DNA of 64,000 bases from Undibacterium piscinae (GCA_003970805.2 CP051152.1:1426001-1490000), one strand, 5' to 3'. Positions 36,045 through 47,221 are shown, numbered from the stretch's first letter. Notes: a model not told the origin generated them from the letters alone. Program-made: numbers and translations.

Positions 36045-36080
36045 TTAGCCACTTTTTTAGCCACTTTTTTAGCCGCTTTT
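36045..36080. repeat. 12-bp tandem repeat at the 3' end of ppc
   Basis: TTAGCCACTTTT occurs at 36045-36056 and 36057-36068, then TTAGCCGCTTTT at 36069-36080. A fourth degenerate unit overlaps the ppc stop codon at 36081. The repeat therefore seems to have grown from the end of the coding sequence. Confidence 0.85.
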
Positions 36081-38861
36081 TTAACCACTGTTGCGTAAGC
36101 CAGCAGCAATACCGTTGATGGACAAATGAATACCACGGCGCACGCGCTCGTCGGGATCACCCTGACGATAGCGTTGCAGCAATTCCACCTGCACGTGATT
36201 CAAGGGTGACAGATAAGGGAAACGGTTGCTGATAGAACGCTTGAGCAAAGGATTGGCGGCCAGCAATTCGTCCTGTCCGGAAATCGTCTTGAGTACCGCT
36301 ATGGTCAAAGCGTGTTCAGCCTGGAGCCTAGGGAAAATACTGTCACGCAAGGCATCATCCTTGACCAGTTGCGCATAGCGACTGGCGATCCCGATATCGC
36401 TCTTGGCCAGCACCATCTCCATATTCGACAGCACTGTCGAGAAGAACGACCATTCCTTAAACATGGACTGCAAAATTTGCAAACCATTATCCGGATGCGC
36501 TTTCAGGTAGCTTTGCACGGCGGCGCCGAAACCAAACCAGCCCGGCAACATCAGACGACACTGCGACCAGCTAAAGACCCAGGGTATTGCCCGCAAATCT
36601 TCAATCGCGGTGGACTTCTTGCGCGATGCCGGACGGCTACCGATGTTCAAGCCGGCGATTTCGGAAATTACGGTAGATTCCCAGAAATACTGCTCGAAAC
36701 CTTCGGTCTCGTACACCAGATGGCGATAGGCGCGGAATGCGTGATCAGAAAGCTCTTCCATCGCAGACAAAAATTCCGGGCGCGGTGGCGCTTCGGTATG
36801 CGCCAGCAAGCTCGCTTCCATGGTCGCTGCCGCCAGCACTTCCAGATTGCGCCGGCCGACTTCCGGATTACCGTATTTGGCGGTAATCACTTCGCCCTGC
36901 TCTGTCAGACGGATCTGGCCTTGCACCGCACCAGCGGGCTGCGCCAATATCGCCTGAAAACTAGGTCCGCCGCCACGGCCGACCGAACCGCCACGGCCGT
37001 GAAACAGGCGCAAACGCACTTGATGCGTCTCAAATACTTTCACCAGATCGAGCTCAGCCTTGAACAATTCCCAGCCCGAAGTGAGGAAACCGCCGTCTTT
37101 ATTACTGTCTGAATAGCCCAGCATGACTTCTTGCGCATTGCCGCGACTGGCCAGCAAGCGCGCATACGCCGGGATCGCGAACAAACGGTCCATAGACGGT
37201 GCGCTATTTTGTAAATCGCCGATAGTCTCAAACAAGGGGATGATGTTGACATCGAGGCGCGCTTCGGCCGGATGCAACAGACCAGACTCTTTCAGCAGCA
37301 AGGCCAGTTCCAGCATGTCCGAAACGCCATCGGTTTTGGAAATGATGCAGTTAGGCACCGCACCATTGCCGTAGCGCTGTTTCGCGGTGCAGGCGGCGCG
37401 GTAAATCGCCAGCTCAGACTGGGTTTCTTCGGAATACGTCAGATACGGCGAAGCAAGCGGACGCGATGAGCTGATTTCATTGACCAGCACCGCGATACGC
37501 CCTTCTTCATCGAGTTCCAGATAACGCATTTCAGGATTGGCGGCCTGCAACAATTCCGCCACCACACGCTCATGCACATCGGAGTTCTGACGCAGATCCA
37601 GCGGTGCCAGATAAAAGCCGAACACCTTCACGGCACGACGCAAATGGCGCAAGCGTCCGCGTGCCAGGGCGGCAGAACCGTTGGCGAGCAACGAGGCGTG
37701 CACGATATCAAGATCGGCCGAAAGCTCTTCCGCACTGGCGTAAGCCTGCGCTTCACCACTGGCTGGAATCGCCGGAGTGAGCCCTAACAACTGCGTGTAA
37801 GTGCTAGCGAGACGTGCATACATGCCGCTGACCGCCAGACGATATGGCTCATCGGAGCGATGCGGCGAATGATCCGGCGAGCGCTCGGCGAGCGACTTCA
37901 ACTCAGCCGAAACATGCACCAGCAAGGTCGCCATCGACAATTGCGAACCCAAGGTGTGCAACTCATCGAGATAAAATTTCAGGGCGCGGGTAGCTTGCAT
38001 CGCCAGGGTCTTTTCCAGCACCTCGGCGGTAACGAAAGGATTGCCGTCACGGTCGCCGCCTATCCAGCTTCCCATCTTCATGAAACTAGGCAATTCCACC
38101 GGCTGATGTCCGGCATCTTTGCTGGCCAGCAAATCTTCCAGACCGGCATACAATTGCGGCAATTCGCGCAAGAACGTGTAATCGTAAAAACTCAGGCCGT
38201 TCTCGACTTCATCGAGTACCGACAATTTAGACGTGCGCAGCATGCGGGTCTGCCACAAGGTCAGTACGGCGCGACCGACCGCCTCTTCATTGGCGGCTGA
38301 TTCTTCCGGCGTCAGTTGCATACGATCGCGCTCGTCGAGCAGACGGGTAATCGCCATCTGGCAATTGAGTATGCTCTTGCGCTGCACTTCGGTAGGATGG
38401 GCGGTCAATACCGGGCTCACCTCGGCGGTCTGGAAAAATTCCAGTAGTTGCGCAGTGCTGTGACCATTCTCGTACAGCGCCTCTATGGTGTGCGCCAGGC
38501 TACCGCGGCGTGCCGCCGATCCGGCGATCAAATGGGCCCGGGTACGGCGCACGTGGTGCTGATCTTCGGCCAGATTGACCAGATGCGAAAAATAACTAAA
38601 GGCGCGAATGACCTGAGTGGTCTGGTCATTGGTCAGGCTGTCTAGCGTTGACTCGAGCTCGCTACGCGCGGCCGGATCGGCGTCACGGCGAAAGCGTATC
38701 GAATTCTGACGTACGGTTTCAATCAGATCAAAAATTTCGTCACCATGCTGATTCCGCACGGTGTCGCCAAGTATGCGGCCGAGACGGCGGATATCTTCGC
38801 GCAGGCTGTGGTCTTTGTCGTCTTCAGAGAGATCAACTTTGCTATAGAGATGAGTATTCAT
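36081..38861 (-). CDS. ppc: Phosphoenolpyruvate carboxylase
   Basis: Makes oxaloacetate from PEP and bicarbonate to refill the TCA cycle. The 926-residue length is normal. Catalytic motifs are the first His in [13 protein letters not shown], the Lys/Asp-rich [19 protein letters not shown], and the arginine/glycine loop [18 protein letters not shown] with [18 protein letters not shown]. It ends with the conserved [16 protein letters not shown]. It follows pgi on the same strand after about 140 bases. Likely regulation by acetyl-CoA and aspartate is from family knowledge. Confidence 0.97.
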   Translation of the reverse strand: MNTHLYSKVDLSEDDKDHSLREDIRRLGRILGDTVRNQHGDEIFDLIETVRQNSIRFRRDADPAARSELESTLDSLTNDQTTQVIRAFSYFSHLVNLAEDQHHVRRTRAHLIAGSAARRGSLAHTIEALYENGHSTAQLLEFFQTAEVSPVLTAHPTEVQRKSILNCQMAITRLLDERDRMQLTPEESAANEEAVGRAVLTLWQTRMLRTSKLSVLDEVENGLSFYDYTFLRELPQLYAGLEDLLASKDAGHQPVELPSFMKMGSWIGGDRDGNPFVTAEVLEKTLAMQATRALKFYLDELHTLGSQLSMATLLVHVSAELKSLAERSPDHSPHRSDEPYRLAVSGMYARLASTYTQLLGLTPAIPASGEAQAYASAEELSADLDIVHASLLANGSAALARGRLRHLRRAVKVFGFYLAPLDLRQNSDVHERVVAELLQAANPEMRYLELDEEGRIAVLVNEISSSRPLASPYLTYSEETQSELAIYRAACTAKQRYGNGAVPNCIISKTDGVSDMLELALLLKESGLLHPAEARLDVNIIPLFETIGDLQNSAPSMDRLFAIPAYARLLASRGNAQEVMLGYSDSNKDGGFLTSGWELFKAELDLVKVFETHQVRLRLFHGRGGSVGRGGGPSFQAILAQPAGAVQGQIRLTEQGEVITAKYGNPEVGRRNLEVLAAATMEASLLAHTEAPPRPEFLSAMEELSDHAFRAYRHLVYETEGFEQYFWESTVISEIAGLNIGSRPASRKKSTAIEDLRAIPWVFSWSQCRLMLPGWFGFGAAVQSYLKAHPDNGLQILQSMFKEWSFFSTVLSNMEMVLAKSDIGIASRYAQLVKDDALRDSIFPRLQAEHALTIAVLKTISGQDELLAANPLLKRSISNRFPYLSPLNHVQVELLQRYRQGDPDERVRRGIHLSINGIAAGLRNSG

Positions 38862-39002
38862 ACTTGAGGAGTTTACGGTACTGAAAAAAACATGGGATGA
38901 AAAATTTTATCCGGGAGATGAATGCTATTGCATCGCAACATTGCAACATTCCAATAATAGTCACCTCCCAGACTAAGCGATAAGCTTGACGGCTTGCTTA
39001 CA

Positions 39003-40655
39003 TCAGACGCTTGACTCTGATTGTTTGGCTTGCGTTGTTTTATCGCGACGACGTATCGCCTGCAGCAAACCACGGGTAGAACTATCGTAGTCTTCCTTGA
39101 CGGCAGCCGGATCAAGGCTGATCAGTTGTTGCGCCAGCGATTTACCCAGCTCTACGCCCCACTGGTCAAAAGCATTGATATCCCAGATCACCGATTGCAC
39201 AAACACCTTATGCTCATAAAGCGCGATCATGGCGCCGAGCGAGCGTGGCGTCAGTGAATCAAGCAGCAGCGTCGAGGTCGGGCGATTGCCCTCAAACACG
39301 CGTGGCGCCAGCATTTTTTCCGGCAGGTCGCCCAGTTCCGCCCTGACCTCTTCCATCGTCTTGCCCAATGCCATCGCTTTTGACTGTGCAAAGCAATTGG
39401 CCAGCAAGGCCTTATTGTGACCCGGCAAACCGGCATCATCTTCGGCGACCACGATAAAGTCCGTAGGGATAATCGTCGCACCCTGATGCAGTAACTGGAA
39501 ATAGGCATGCTGGCCATTGGTGCCGGCCTCGCCAAACAAGATAGGAGAAGTGGTGTAATCAACCCGCTGCCCCTCACGCGTGACCGACTTGCCGTTGCTT
39601 TCCATCTCCAGTTGCTGCAAATACGCAGGTACGCGCGTCATGCGCTGGTGGTAAGGCGCAATCGACAAAGCTTGCAAGCCGAGGAAATTGATATTCCAGA
39701 CCCCGATCAAGGCCATCAGTACCGGCAGATTTTGTTCCAGCGGCGCTTGCGCGAAATGCAGATCCATCTCGTGCGCTCCGGCCAGCATTTCCTCGAATCG
39801 GTCCATGCCTACGTACAAGGCAATCGACAGGCCGATCGCGCTCCACATCGAATAACGCCCACCGGCCCAGTTCCAGAACGGGAACACGTTTTCCGGCGCG
39901 ATACCAAATTCGGCAGCCGCTTCGACATTCGTGCTCAGCGCCACGAAATGCTGGCGTATCTGGTCTGCCGGGCAACCATGATTCAGCATCCACTCACGGG
40001 CAGTCCTGGCATTGGTCAGGGTTTCCATGGTGACGAAAGTTTTCGATGCCACCACAAACAAGGTAGTCTCAGGATCGGCATTAGCCAGGGCGTCTGCCAC
40101 GTGGCGGCCATCGACGTTAGAGACAAAATGCAGGGACAGGTTTTTCTGTGACCACGGCGCCAATGCGATGCAGGCCATCTGCGGACCCAGATCAGAACCG
40201 CCGATACCGATATTGACAATGGTACGGATCGCCTTGCCGGTATAACCGAGCCAGCGCCCTTCGCGCACCGCATCGCTAAAGCCACGCATTTGTGCCAGTA
40301 CCTTATGCACATCGGCAGCGATGTTTTCGCCCTTCAAGTCAAAGGACTCACCTTTAGGCAAGCGCAATACCGTATGCAGCACGGCACGATTTTCGGTGTG
40401 ATTGATCGCTTCGCCGCGTAACATGGCGTCGCGGCGCGACTCTACGTCTTGCTGCCTGGCCAGCGCCAGCAAATTGAGCTTGGCCGTAGTGTCGATTCTT
40501 TGTTTGGAATAATCCAGTAACATCCCGCAAGCGGATGCCGAGAAGTGCGTAAACCTTTGCGGATCAGCGCGAAACAAGTCTTTCAGACTCGGCATGTTGT
40601 TGGCGCGCTGCTGCAACAGGCACCATAAAGGAGTACGGGAAACAGAAATTGCCAT
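39003..40655 (-). CDS. pgi: Glucose-6-phosphate isomerase
   Basis: Interconverts glucose-6-phosphate and fructose-6-phosphate. The 550-residue protein has the conserved VNIGIGGSDLGPQMACIALA, FVVASKTFVTMETLTNARTA, FWNWAGGRYSMWSAIGLSIA and late GVELGKSLAQQLI segments, including the active-site Glu/His/Lys region. In a strain with an Entner-Doudoroff route it may mainly work in the gluconeogenic direction. It is upstream of ppc on the same strand; short tandem repeats precede it. Confidence 0.96.
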   Translation of the reverse strand: MAISVSRTPLWCLLQQRANNMPSLKDLFRADPQRFTHFSASACGMLLDYSKQRIDTTAKLNLLALARQQDVESRRDAMLRGEAINHTENRAVLHTVLRLPKGESFDLKGENIAADVHKVLAQMRGFSDAVREGRWLGYTGKAIRTIVNIGIGGSDLGPQMACIALAPWSQKNLSLHFVSNVDGRHVADALANADPETTLFVVASKTFVTMETLTNARTAREWMLNHGCPADQIRQHFVALSTNVEAAAEFGIAPENVFPFWNWAGGRYSMWSAIGLSIALYVGMDRFEEMLAGAHEMDLHFAQAPLEQNLPVLMALIGVWNINFLGLQALSIAPYHQRMTRVPAYLQQLEMESNGKSVTREGQRVDYTTSPILFGEAGTNGQHAYFQLLHQGATIIPTDFIVVAEDDAGLPGHNKALLANCFAQSKAMALGKTMEEVRAELGDLPEKMLAPRVFEGNRPTSTLLLDSLTPRSLGAMIALYEHKVFVQSVIWDINAFDQWGVELGKSLAQQLISLDPAAVKEDYDSSTRGLLQAIRRRDKTTQAKQSESSV

Positions 40656-40706
40656 GATCGTCTTATGCTCAAATAAATTAACTGAAATATCGCTACCTAG
40701 TGCTAG

Positions 40707-40736
40707 CTATCGTTACCTATCGCTACCTATCGCTAC
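40707..40736. repeat. 10-bp tandem repeat upstream of pgi
   Basis: CTATCGTTAC is followed by two copies of CTATCGCTAC, 52-81 bases upstream of the pgi start. A second small duplication, GCAGGTAATC twice, is at 40821-40840. Both lie in the leader between eda and pgi. Confidence 0.85.
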
Positions 40737-40926
40737 CTGCGCCTGCCATCCGTGTCGCCTTGATTCACGCCTGCTGCCCAATGCCTATATGGGGAGTATG
40801 GAGAATCAAGCCCCGATGGCGCAGGTAATCGCAGGTAATCATTACGCAAACCAGGCTTGAACGGGCATACCTACCCCCAGTATTTAGGGCCATTCGGTAC
40901 AATGCAGGTCAGCGGCGGCGGCACAA

Positions 40927-41574
40927 TTACTTCGCGGCTGCGGCCGCCTGTGCCGCCAGAGCGCCGATGGCCGCCCAGTCATTGGCCGCTATCAGACCCG
41001 CCGGGCACATCCAGGAACCGCCCACGCACAGCACGTTCGATTGCTGCAGCAATTGCGGCATGGATTCCACCGTGACGCCACCAGTGAGGCAAAAACGTAC
41101 GTCAGGGAAAGGGCCGCCCAGGGCCTTTGCCATCTTGATGCCACCGACGATATCGGAAGGAAACAGCTTGACCACATCAAAACCATGCTCCAGCGCCAGC
41201 ATCAGATCGCTGGCACCGCCAACGCCGGGGAAGTACGGCAAACCAGACTCTGCCGCAGCCTTTGCCAGTACCGGCGTAATGCCAGGACTGATACCGAAGG
41301 CGGCGCCGGTTTCCTTAACGGCATCGAGCTGAGCCGGCGTCAAAATAGTACCGGCCCCTACCGTCACTGTCGGACATGCTTTCACCACTTCGCGCAAGAC
41401 GTTCATGGCGTTAGGCGTGCGCAAGGTAATCTCTACCGCCGGCAAGCCATGCTCCGCCAGCGTCGTCACGCAACGTATCGCCTGCCCGACATCGTCAGTC
41501 ACCAAGATCGGTAACACGCGCAGTTGGGCCAGTTGGGAAATGATGCTTTGCTTAGTGTGGCTAGTGAATGTCAT
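40927..41574 (-). CDS. eda: 2-dehydro-3-deoxyphosphogluconate (KDPG) aldolase
   Basis: Cleaves KDPG to pyruvate and glyceraldehyde-3-phosphate, the last step of the Entner-Doudoroff pathway. The 215-residue TIM-barrel protein contains LPAVEITLRTPNAMNVLREV with the active-site Glu, TVGAGTILTPAQLDAVKETG, and the Schiff-base lysine in DVVKLFPSDIVGG. It ends after PQLLQQSNVLCVGGSWMCPA. I chose the start at 41574 (MTFTSHTKQSIISQL); 26 extra residues from 41652 look unlike the family. It is downstream of edd in the same direction. Confidence 0.95.
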   Translation of the reverse strand: MTFTSHTKQSIISQLAQLRVLPILVTDDVGQAIRCVTTLAEHGLPAVEITLRTPNAMNVLREVVKACPTVTVGAGTILTPAQLDAVKETGAAFGISPGITPVLAKAAAESGLPYFPGVGGASDLMLALEHGFDVVKLFPSDIVGGIKMAKALGGPFPDVRFCLTGGVTVESMPQLLQQSNVLCVGGSWMCPAGLIAANDWAAIGALAAQAAAAAK

Positions 41575-41652
41575 CTTGGTCTCAATTTTTTTAGCTAAAA
41601 TTATTTGAATAATCGTTGGTAATCTTCGTTGGAAAATACGTCTGGACAGCAC

Positions 41653-43502
41653 TTAATCAATAAATAGGGTGGAAGCTCCCCGCTCCGGCGCAGTGACGAC
41701 ACGGCGTTGCGCCACAAACAGATCGCGGCCATAAGCAAAAGTCGTATCGGCAGCCAGCGTGCGCACCGCACGACTCGCCCAGACATCCTCTGCCACCAGG
41801 GCGCGCAACTCGCCGGTATGGACATTAAGTTCTATCATGTCGCCTTCCTGCACCTTACCCAAAGGCCCGCCCTGCGCCACTTCCGGGCTGACATGCAAGG
41901 CTGCCGGGATCTTGCCGGAAGCACCCGACATGCGGCCGTCCGTTACCAGCGCCACTTTATAGCCAGCCGACATCAGGCTACCGAGTACCGGCGTAAAGTG
42001 ATGCAGTTCGGGCATGCCATTGGCTTGCGGTCCCTGGAAAATCACCACGGCGACAAAATCCATATTCAGCTGGCCGGCCTGATAGGCATGCACCAAAGCT
42101 TCTTGCGAATCGAAAATTTTAGCCGGAGCGCGTACTATCCAGGCCTCTTCCGGTACTGCGGAAGCCTTGACGATGGCACGCCCCAGATTACCTTGCAGCA
42201 GACGCAAACCGCCGGTGGCGGCAAACGGCTCGCTGACATTGCGCACTACGCTGGTATCGGTCGATGCGGCCGGCATTGCCTGCCATCTGACTTTGCCGTC
42301 GTCCAACACCGGCTTGGTGGTATGTGAGTTCAAGCCCTGCTCGCCAAACACCGTCATCACATCAGCGTGCATCAAGCCAGCCGAGAGTAATTCGCGGATC
42401 ACGAACGTCGGGCCACCGGCGTCTTCGAAAGCGTTCACGTCGGCAGTGCCATTTGGATAAACGCGGGTCAACAGCGGGATGATTGAGGACAATTCATCAA
42501 AATCCTGCCAGTCGATCAAAATACCGGCAGCGCGGGCTACCGCGATCCAATGGATGGTGTGATTGGTAGAACCACCGGTCGCCAATAAGGCGATGACGGC
42601 ATTGACTATGCATTTCTCATCGACCACATGGCCAATCGGACGGTAGTTGCCACTCTGTTCGGTCAGTTGCAACAGACGCTCAACGGCAGCATCGGTCAAT
42701 GCTGCACGCAAAGGATCGGATGGATGGACAAACGCCGCACCCGGCAAATGCAGCCCCATCGCTTCGAGCAACATCTGGTTACTATTGGCGGTACCGTAAA
42801 AGGTGCAGGTACCGGCACTGTGGTAGGCGGCACTTTCAGCGGCCAGCAATTCTTCCTTAGTCGCCTTGCCTTGCGCATAGCGTTCGCGCACCGCAGCTTT
42901 TTCTTTATTCGACAAGCCCGAACCCATAGGCCGGCCGGTACGAAAATGGTAGGCAGATGGCCAAATGCCAAAGCGCCGATCAACAAGCCAGGTACGATCT
43001 TGTCGCAAATCCCTAAGCACAAGGTAGCGTCGAAGGCATCGTGCGACAATGAGATCGCGGTTGCCTGAGCGATCACATCGCGTGAAAACAGCGACAATTC
43101 CATACCCGGACGGCCTTGCGTAACGCCGTCACACATGGCAGGAACGCCACCGGCCACTTGCGCCGTCGCATTGAAACGCAAAGCCGCTTGCTTGATCTGA
43201 TCCGGATAACTGGCGTAAGGCTGATGCGCCGACAACATATCGTTGTAGGAGGTGACGATACCGATGTTCGATTTTTGCGCCTGATTGAGCCAGATCTTAG
43301 TCTTGCTATCGGCTGCCGCATTGGCATGCGCCTGGTTGGCACAGGACAGACTGGCGCGACGCGGGCCACGCCCACGCATTTGCTCCAGACGCGCCAGATA
43401 CTCGCTGCGCAAAGACTTGCTACGTTCAATGATACGTTGCGTCACTCGCGCCAGCACAGGATGGAGTGCGGGATTTACGGTGGGCTGCTTGGATGTCGTC
43501 AT
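41653..43502 (-). CDS. edd: 6-phosphogluconate dehydratase, frameshifted
   Basis: Converts 6-phosphogluconate to KDPG and carries an oxygen-sensitive [4Fe-4S] cluster. The first part ([20 protein letters not shown], with [34 protein letters not shown] and [11 protein letters not shown]) runs into a wrong frame after FVPAG. The second part continues [59 protein letters not shown] and [17 protein letters not shown]. Adding one C/G near 42930 joins them as VPAGPMGSG, giving about 616 residues. The cluster cysteines in CDG, CLGICDK and GTCTFYG are all present. The break is probably a sequencing error, since eda, pgl and hexR are intact. Confidence 0.9.
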
Positions 43503-43677
43503 GGGGACTCGCTTTAAGCTTTATTCAGATGAGAGAAAGATAGCATAAATTCGAATTTTCTGTAACAAACTTTCAGAAATAAGCTTAATCACGACTATTC
43601 AATCAAAAAGATACAAATAACTCGTAACGAAACTACATTTCTGTTTGAAATATGCCATAATTCAGACACATATTTAG

Positions 43678-43775
43678 TACTTGCGCAAAATTGTTCCAGC
43701 TAGGCGTACCGTCGAAGACAGTACTTTAGTACGGCAAGGCGGATACAACGACGCTGGGGCGATTTTGCGCAAGTA
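43678..43775. repeat. 98-bp interspersed repeat, copy 2, in the edd-zwf promoter region
   Basis: TACTTGCGCAAAAT (43678-43691) and ATTTTGCGCAAGTA (43762-43775) are perfect inverted ends. The centre CTAGGCGTACCGTCGAAGAC, then AGTACTTTAGTACGGCAAGG, then CGGATACAACGACGCTGG is closely related to the element at 34930-35029. It ends 36 bases before the zwf start, so it must lie in the zwf leader or promoter. Confidence 0.8.
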
Positions 43776-43811
43776 ATAACATTTTCAGAACCAGAATAAA
43801 CCGGAGTCAGC

Positions 43812-45274
43812 ATGACCACATTTGTATTGTTTGGCGGCACTGGCGATCTTGCCAAACGTAAGATCATCCCTGCGTTGTATAGCGCGTATGTCAATGGTCG
43901 GCTAGACGCCAGTTTCACTTTCATCGGTGCGGCGCGCGAAGCCTTGAGCGATGAAGAGTTCCGCGCCCGCGTGGCAAGCAGCATAGAGGCCTACGCCAGC
44001 AAAGATGCCGATCACAGCGCCGAAAAAATGGCGGCCTTCCTGGCCCTGACGACCTATTCCAAAATCAATGCGCATGAAGCCAGTGATTTTGAAGACCTCA
44101 AGCAACGCATCCACACTTCCGACGCGAATGCCACGCTGTTTTATCTGGCCACCGGCCCGGATATCTTCATTCCTGTGGTCGAGCAACTTTCCAAGCATGG
44201 TCTGGTTGAAGGCAATGCCCGCGTCGTGGTGGAAAAACCTCTGGGACGCGATGCCCACTCCGCCAAGGAAATAAATCAATCGCTGCGCACCTATCTCGAT
44301 GAGCATCAGATCTATCGTATCGACCATTATCTCGGTAAAGAGATGGTGCAAAATCTGCTGGCGCTACGCTTTGCCAATTCTTTCCTCGAGCCTTTGTGGA
44401 ATCGCAAGTGGATACAGGACGTACAGATTTCGATCTCCGAACAAGTCGGCGTCGAATCACGCGGTGATTTTTATGACCGCACCGGCGCCTTACGCGACAT
44501 GGTACAAAACCATCTGCTGCAACTGGTCTCTATCGTCGCCATGGAACCACCTGTGAATGCCAACCCGGATGCGATCCGCGATGAAAAAGTCAAAGTACTG
44601 CGCGCCTTGCACAAATTTACGCCGGAAGAAGTCAGCAAAAAAAAACCGTGCGTGGTCAATATCGCGCCGGTGCCGTCGATGGCAAACCGGTCATAGGCTA
44701 CCAATCTGAACCGGGCGTACCGACCGCCTCGCGCAACGAAACCTTTGTCGCGATCCGCGCCGAGATCGACAACTGGCGCTGGGCCGGCGTACCGTTTTAT
44801 CTGCGTACCGGCAAGCGCATGGCTAGCCGTTCGGCTGAGATCACCATCAACTTCAAGCCGATTCCGTATTCGATTTTTGGTAAATCACAAGGGCCGTTGC
44901 GCTCCAACCGTCTGGTGATTTCACTGCAACCGGAAGAAAGCGTACAACTGTTCATGAAGGCCAAGGAACCCGGCGAAGGCATACGCCTGTCGGACGTGGC
45001 GCTCAATCTCGATTTTGCCGAAGCCTCCAATTTGCGCCGGGTTGAATCGTATGAACGCTTGTTACTCGATGCCATGCATGGCGACCTGACCTTATTTGTC
45101 CGCGACGACGAACTCAGTGCCGCATGGGCCTGGATAGATCCCATCATGAGCGCCTGGCAAAACGACAGCGAGGGACTCAAATCCTACATCGCCGGTAGCT
45201 GGGGTCCGGCCGCGGCCAGCTATTTGCTGGCGCAACATGGCGCCGCCTGGGGCGAAGAATACGTGGACGCTTGA
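43812..45274 (+). CDS. zwf: Glucose-6-phosphate 1-dehydrogenase, frameshifted
   Basis: Oxidises glucose-6-phosphate with NADP+ and feeds the Entner-Doudoroff and pentose phosphate routes. The coenzyme motif is LFGGTGDLAKRKIIPALYSA near the N-terminus, and the substrate site is RIDHYLGKEMVQNLLALRFA. The frame breaks in an A9 run (44637-44645): the normal continuation needs one more A, giving EEVSKKKTVRGQYRAGAVDG. The second piece goes on with PTASRNETFVAIRAEIDNWR and FYLRTGKRMASRSAEITINF to the end at 45274. The joined protein is about 487 residues, the normal length. It overlaps pgl by 4 bases. A sequencing error is likely. Confidence 0.9.
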
Positions 45275-45960
45275 ACAAAATGACCATCATGAAATTTAAC
45301 AGTTACCCCAATTTTTCCGAACTAAGCAGCGCACTGCTGACCGAGTGGATTTCCGACATCGATCAGGCAGCACTGGCGCGGCGTCCAGCCTATTTTGCCC
45401 TTGCAGGTGGCTCCACGCCTGCGCCTTTGTATCGCAGCCTTGATACCATGTTAGCCAGACGCGACATCTGCAATCTGCACCTGGTGGCCACTGACGAGCG
45501 TTGGGTGGCAGATAGCGATGCGCAAAGCAATGAGGGTTTATTTAAGCAATGCATGCCTTTGTCATACGGCAAGCAATGGCAACTATTGTCACTGAAAAAT
45601 GCGGCCAGCACGCCGGAAGTGGCAACAGAAGCGATCAGCGAACGCTTGTCTCAGCAGATTCCGCAAAGCTTCAACGCCGTGCTGCTGGGCATGGGCACCG
45701 ACGGTCATGTAGCCTCGCTGTTTCCGGGCGCACCGACTCAGCATGATGACTTGAGCTGTCTGGCGGCCTTACATCCGCAGACCCGTCAAAGCCGCATGTC
45801 GCTGTCCTTGCCGCGCCTGCTAGACAGTAAAAAAATCTGGTTAGTCATCACCGGCGCAGAAAAGCGGCAGATACTGGAAAGCGCAGCGCAAACTGATTTA
45901 CCGATTTCTCGCTTACTGCGCGAAGCACGCTGTAACATAGAGGTCTTTTGGTGTCCCTGA
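45271..45960 (+). CDS. pgl: 6-phosphogluconolactonase
   Basis: Hydrolyses 6-phosphogluconolactone, the product of Zwf. The 229-residue protein is of the NagB-like type, with FALAGGSTPAPLYRSLDTML, LHLVATDERWVADSDAQSNE and LLGMGTDGHVASLFPGAPTQ, which includes the catalytic His. It overlaps zwf by 4 bases; an alternative start is the ATG at 45280 (MTIMKFN). The pair is clearly cotranscribed. Confidence 0.93.
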   Translation: MNKMTIMKFNSYPNFSELSSALLTEWISDIDQAALARRPAYFALAGGSTPAPLYRSLDTMLARRDICNLHLVATDERWVADSDAQSNEGLFKQCMPLSYGKQWQLLSLKNAASTPEVATEAISERLSQQIPQSFNAVLLGMGTDGHVASLFPGAPTQHDDLSCLAALHPQTRQSRMSLSLPRLLDSKKIWLVITGAEKRQILESAAQTDLPISRLLREARCNIEVFWCP

Positions 45961-46083
45961 ATTTTTGTACACTACGATTTAGGCTTAAGATTGACGAGCA
46001 CTTCTTTCAAAACAATTTTCAGTTAGCGATCTGAAACAGTTTTTTTGGAAGTGTTCTTTTACAGGTTAAATGCAAACTGAAAC

Positions 46084-46983
46084 ATGGTTAACGCTCTTCC
46101 CGCAAACAACCCGTCCAAAGCAAGCCCGTCCGAAAAGGGTTTGCTGGCAAGGATACGCACGGCCAGTACCGCCCTAAGCCGGGCAGAACGTCAGGTTGCC
46201 GAATTCCTGCTGCAAAAACCGCATAACGCGCTGGAAATGTCGATACGCGTATTGGCGCAAGCCTGCGATGTCAGCGAACCTACGGTAGCGCGCTTTTCGC
46301 AATCGATGGGATTTGACGGTTTCAAGACCTTCAAGATGGCTTTTGCCAAGAGCCTCGCTACCGGCATCCCCTACCTGCATCTGGACGTCAACCAGGCCGA
46401 CCACGTACGCGACGTACTACCCAAGGTATTTGACCGCACGATCGCGGCACTGATGGAAGCGCGCAATTCCGCCAACCCTAGCAGCTTTGAAGCGGCGGTC
46501 AATTTGCTGGCGCGTGCCAGACGCATAGAATGCTACGGCCTTGGCTATTCAGGCGCTTTAGCGATTGATGCACAATTAAAATTTTTCCGCTTCGGCATTC
46601 CCACTACCGTATTCTGCGATGGTCACTTGCAGGCACAATCAGCGTCGCTGCTCAACAGCGATTGCCTGGTGGTAGCCTTCTCGCGTACCGGTCGTACCCG
46701 TGACCTGATACGCAGCGTACAACTGGCGAAAAATGCCGGTGCAAAAATTTTGGTATTGTGCGCCAGCGGCGGACCGCTGGCCGACTTGGCCGACGTCCAC
46801 TTAAGCGTAGACGTAGAGGAAGATCCGGATATTTACACACCGATGACATCAAGGCTGGCGCATCTGACCTACATCGATGCACTGGCGGTAGCTGTCACCC
46901 TATTACGTGGCCCGGCAGCCATCGATATGCTGGAACGCGCTAAAAACAGCATCAGTGAAAAGAAGCTGGACTCCAAATTCTAG
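46084..46983 (+). CDS. hexR: HexR, RpiR-family regulator of central carbon genes
   Basis: A 299-residue regulator with an N-terminal RpiR helix-turn-helix (LSRAERQVAEFLLQKPHNAL, CDVSEPTVARFSQSMGFDGF) and a C-terminal SIS sugar-phosphate-binding domain (about 130-270; RIECYGLGYSGALAIDAQLK, LLNSDCLVVAFSRTGRTRDL). HexR in proteobacteria represses zwf, edd, eda and related genes and is released by KDPG. Its position right after zwf-pgl supports that role here. It has its own leader of 123 bases. Confidence 0.92.
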   Translation: MVNALPANNPSKASPSEKGLLARIRTASTALSRAERQVAEFLLQKPHNALEMSIRVLAQACDVSEPTVARFSQSMGFDGFKTFKMAFAKSLATGIPYLHLDVNQADHVRDVLPKVFDRTIAALMEARNSANPSSFEAAVNLLARARRIECYGLGYSGALAIDAQLKFFRFGIPTTVFCDGHLQAQSASLLNSDCLVVAFSRTGRTRDLIRSVQLAKNAGAKILVLCASGGPLADLADVHLSVDVEEDPDIYTPMTSRLAHLTYIDALAVAVTLLRGPAAIDMLERAKNSISEKKLDSKF

Positions 46984-47221
46984 GGCTAGCGCCTTCCCTC
47001 CACTTCCGAGTCAGCGTTTTTTAGTTCGCGATACCTAGCACGACGCAAGCTAAGACAAATGTCGCGCAAATATTTTAGCAACAACTAAAATTTTGCCGAC
47101 AATGGCTGGTTTTGCATTAAAAATCACAACATTCTATAAATTCTACGCAATTTCAACTCGTTTTCTGTCAAGCTATTCGCTCAGCATCCCTTACACCGCA
47201 TTAAGTACAGGAGCATCACGG

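Noticed and set aside
41707..42327. Long plus-strand frame opposite edd
   Set aside because: It is the antisense shadow of the conserved edd coding sequence; its composition (rich in His, Arg, Gln) is typical of such shadows.
43812..45274. zwf as two separate genes or programmed frameshifting in the A9 run
   Set aside because: Poly-A slippage could allow some full-length product, but the same type of break in five other genes makes a sequencing error the simpler explanation.
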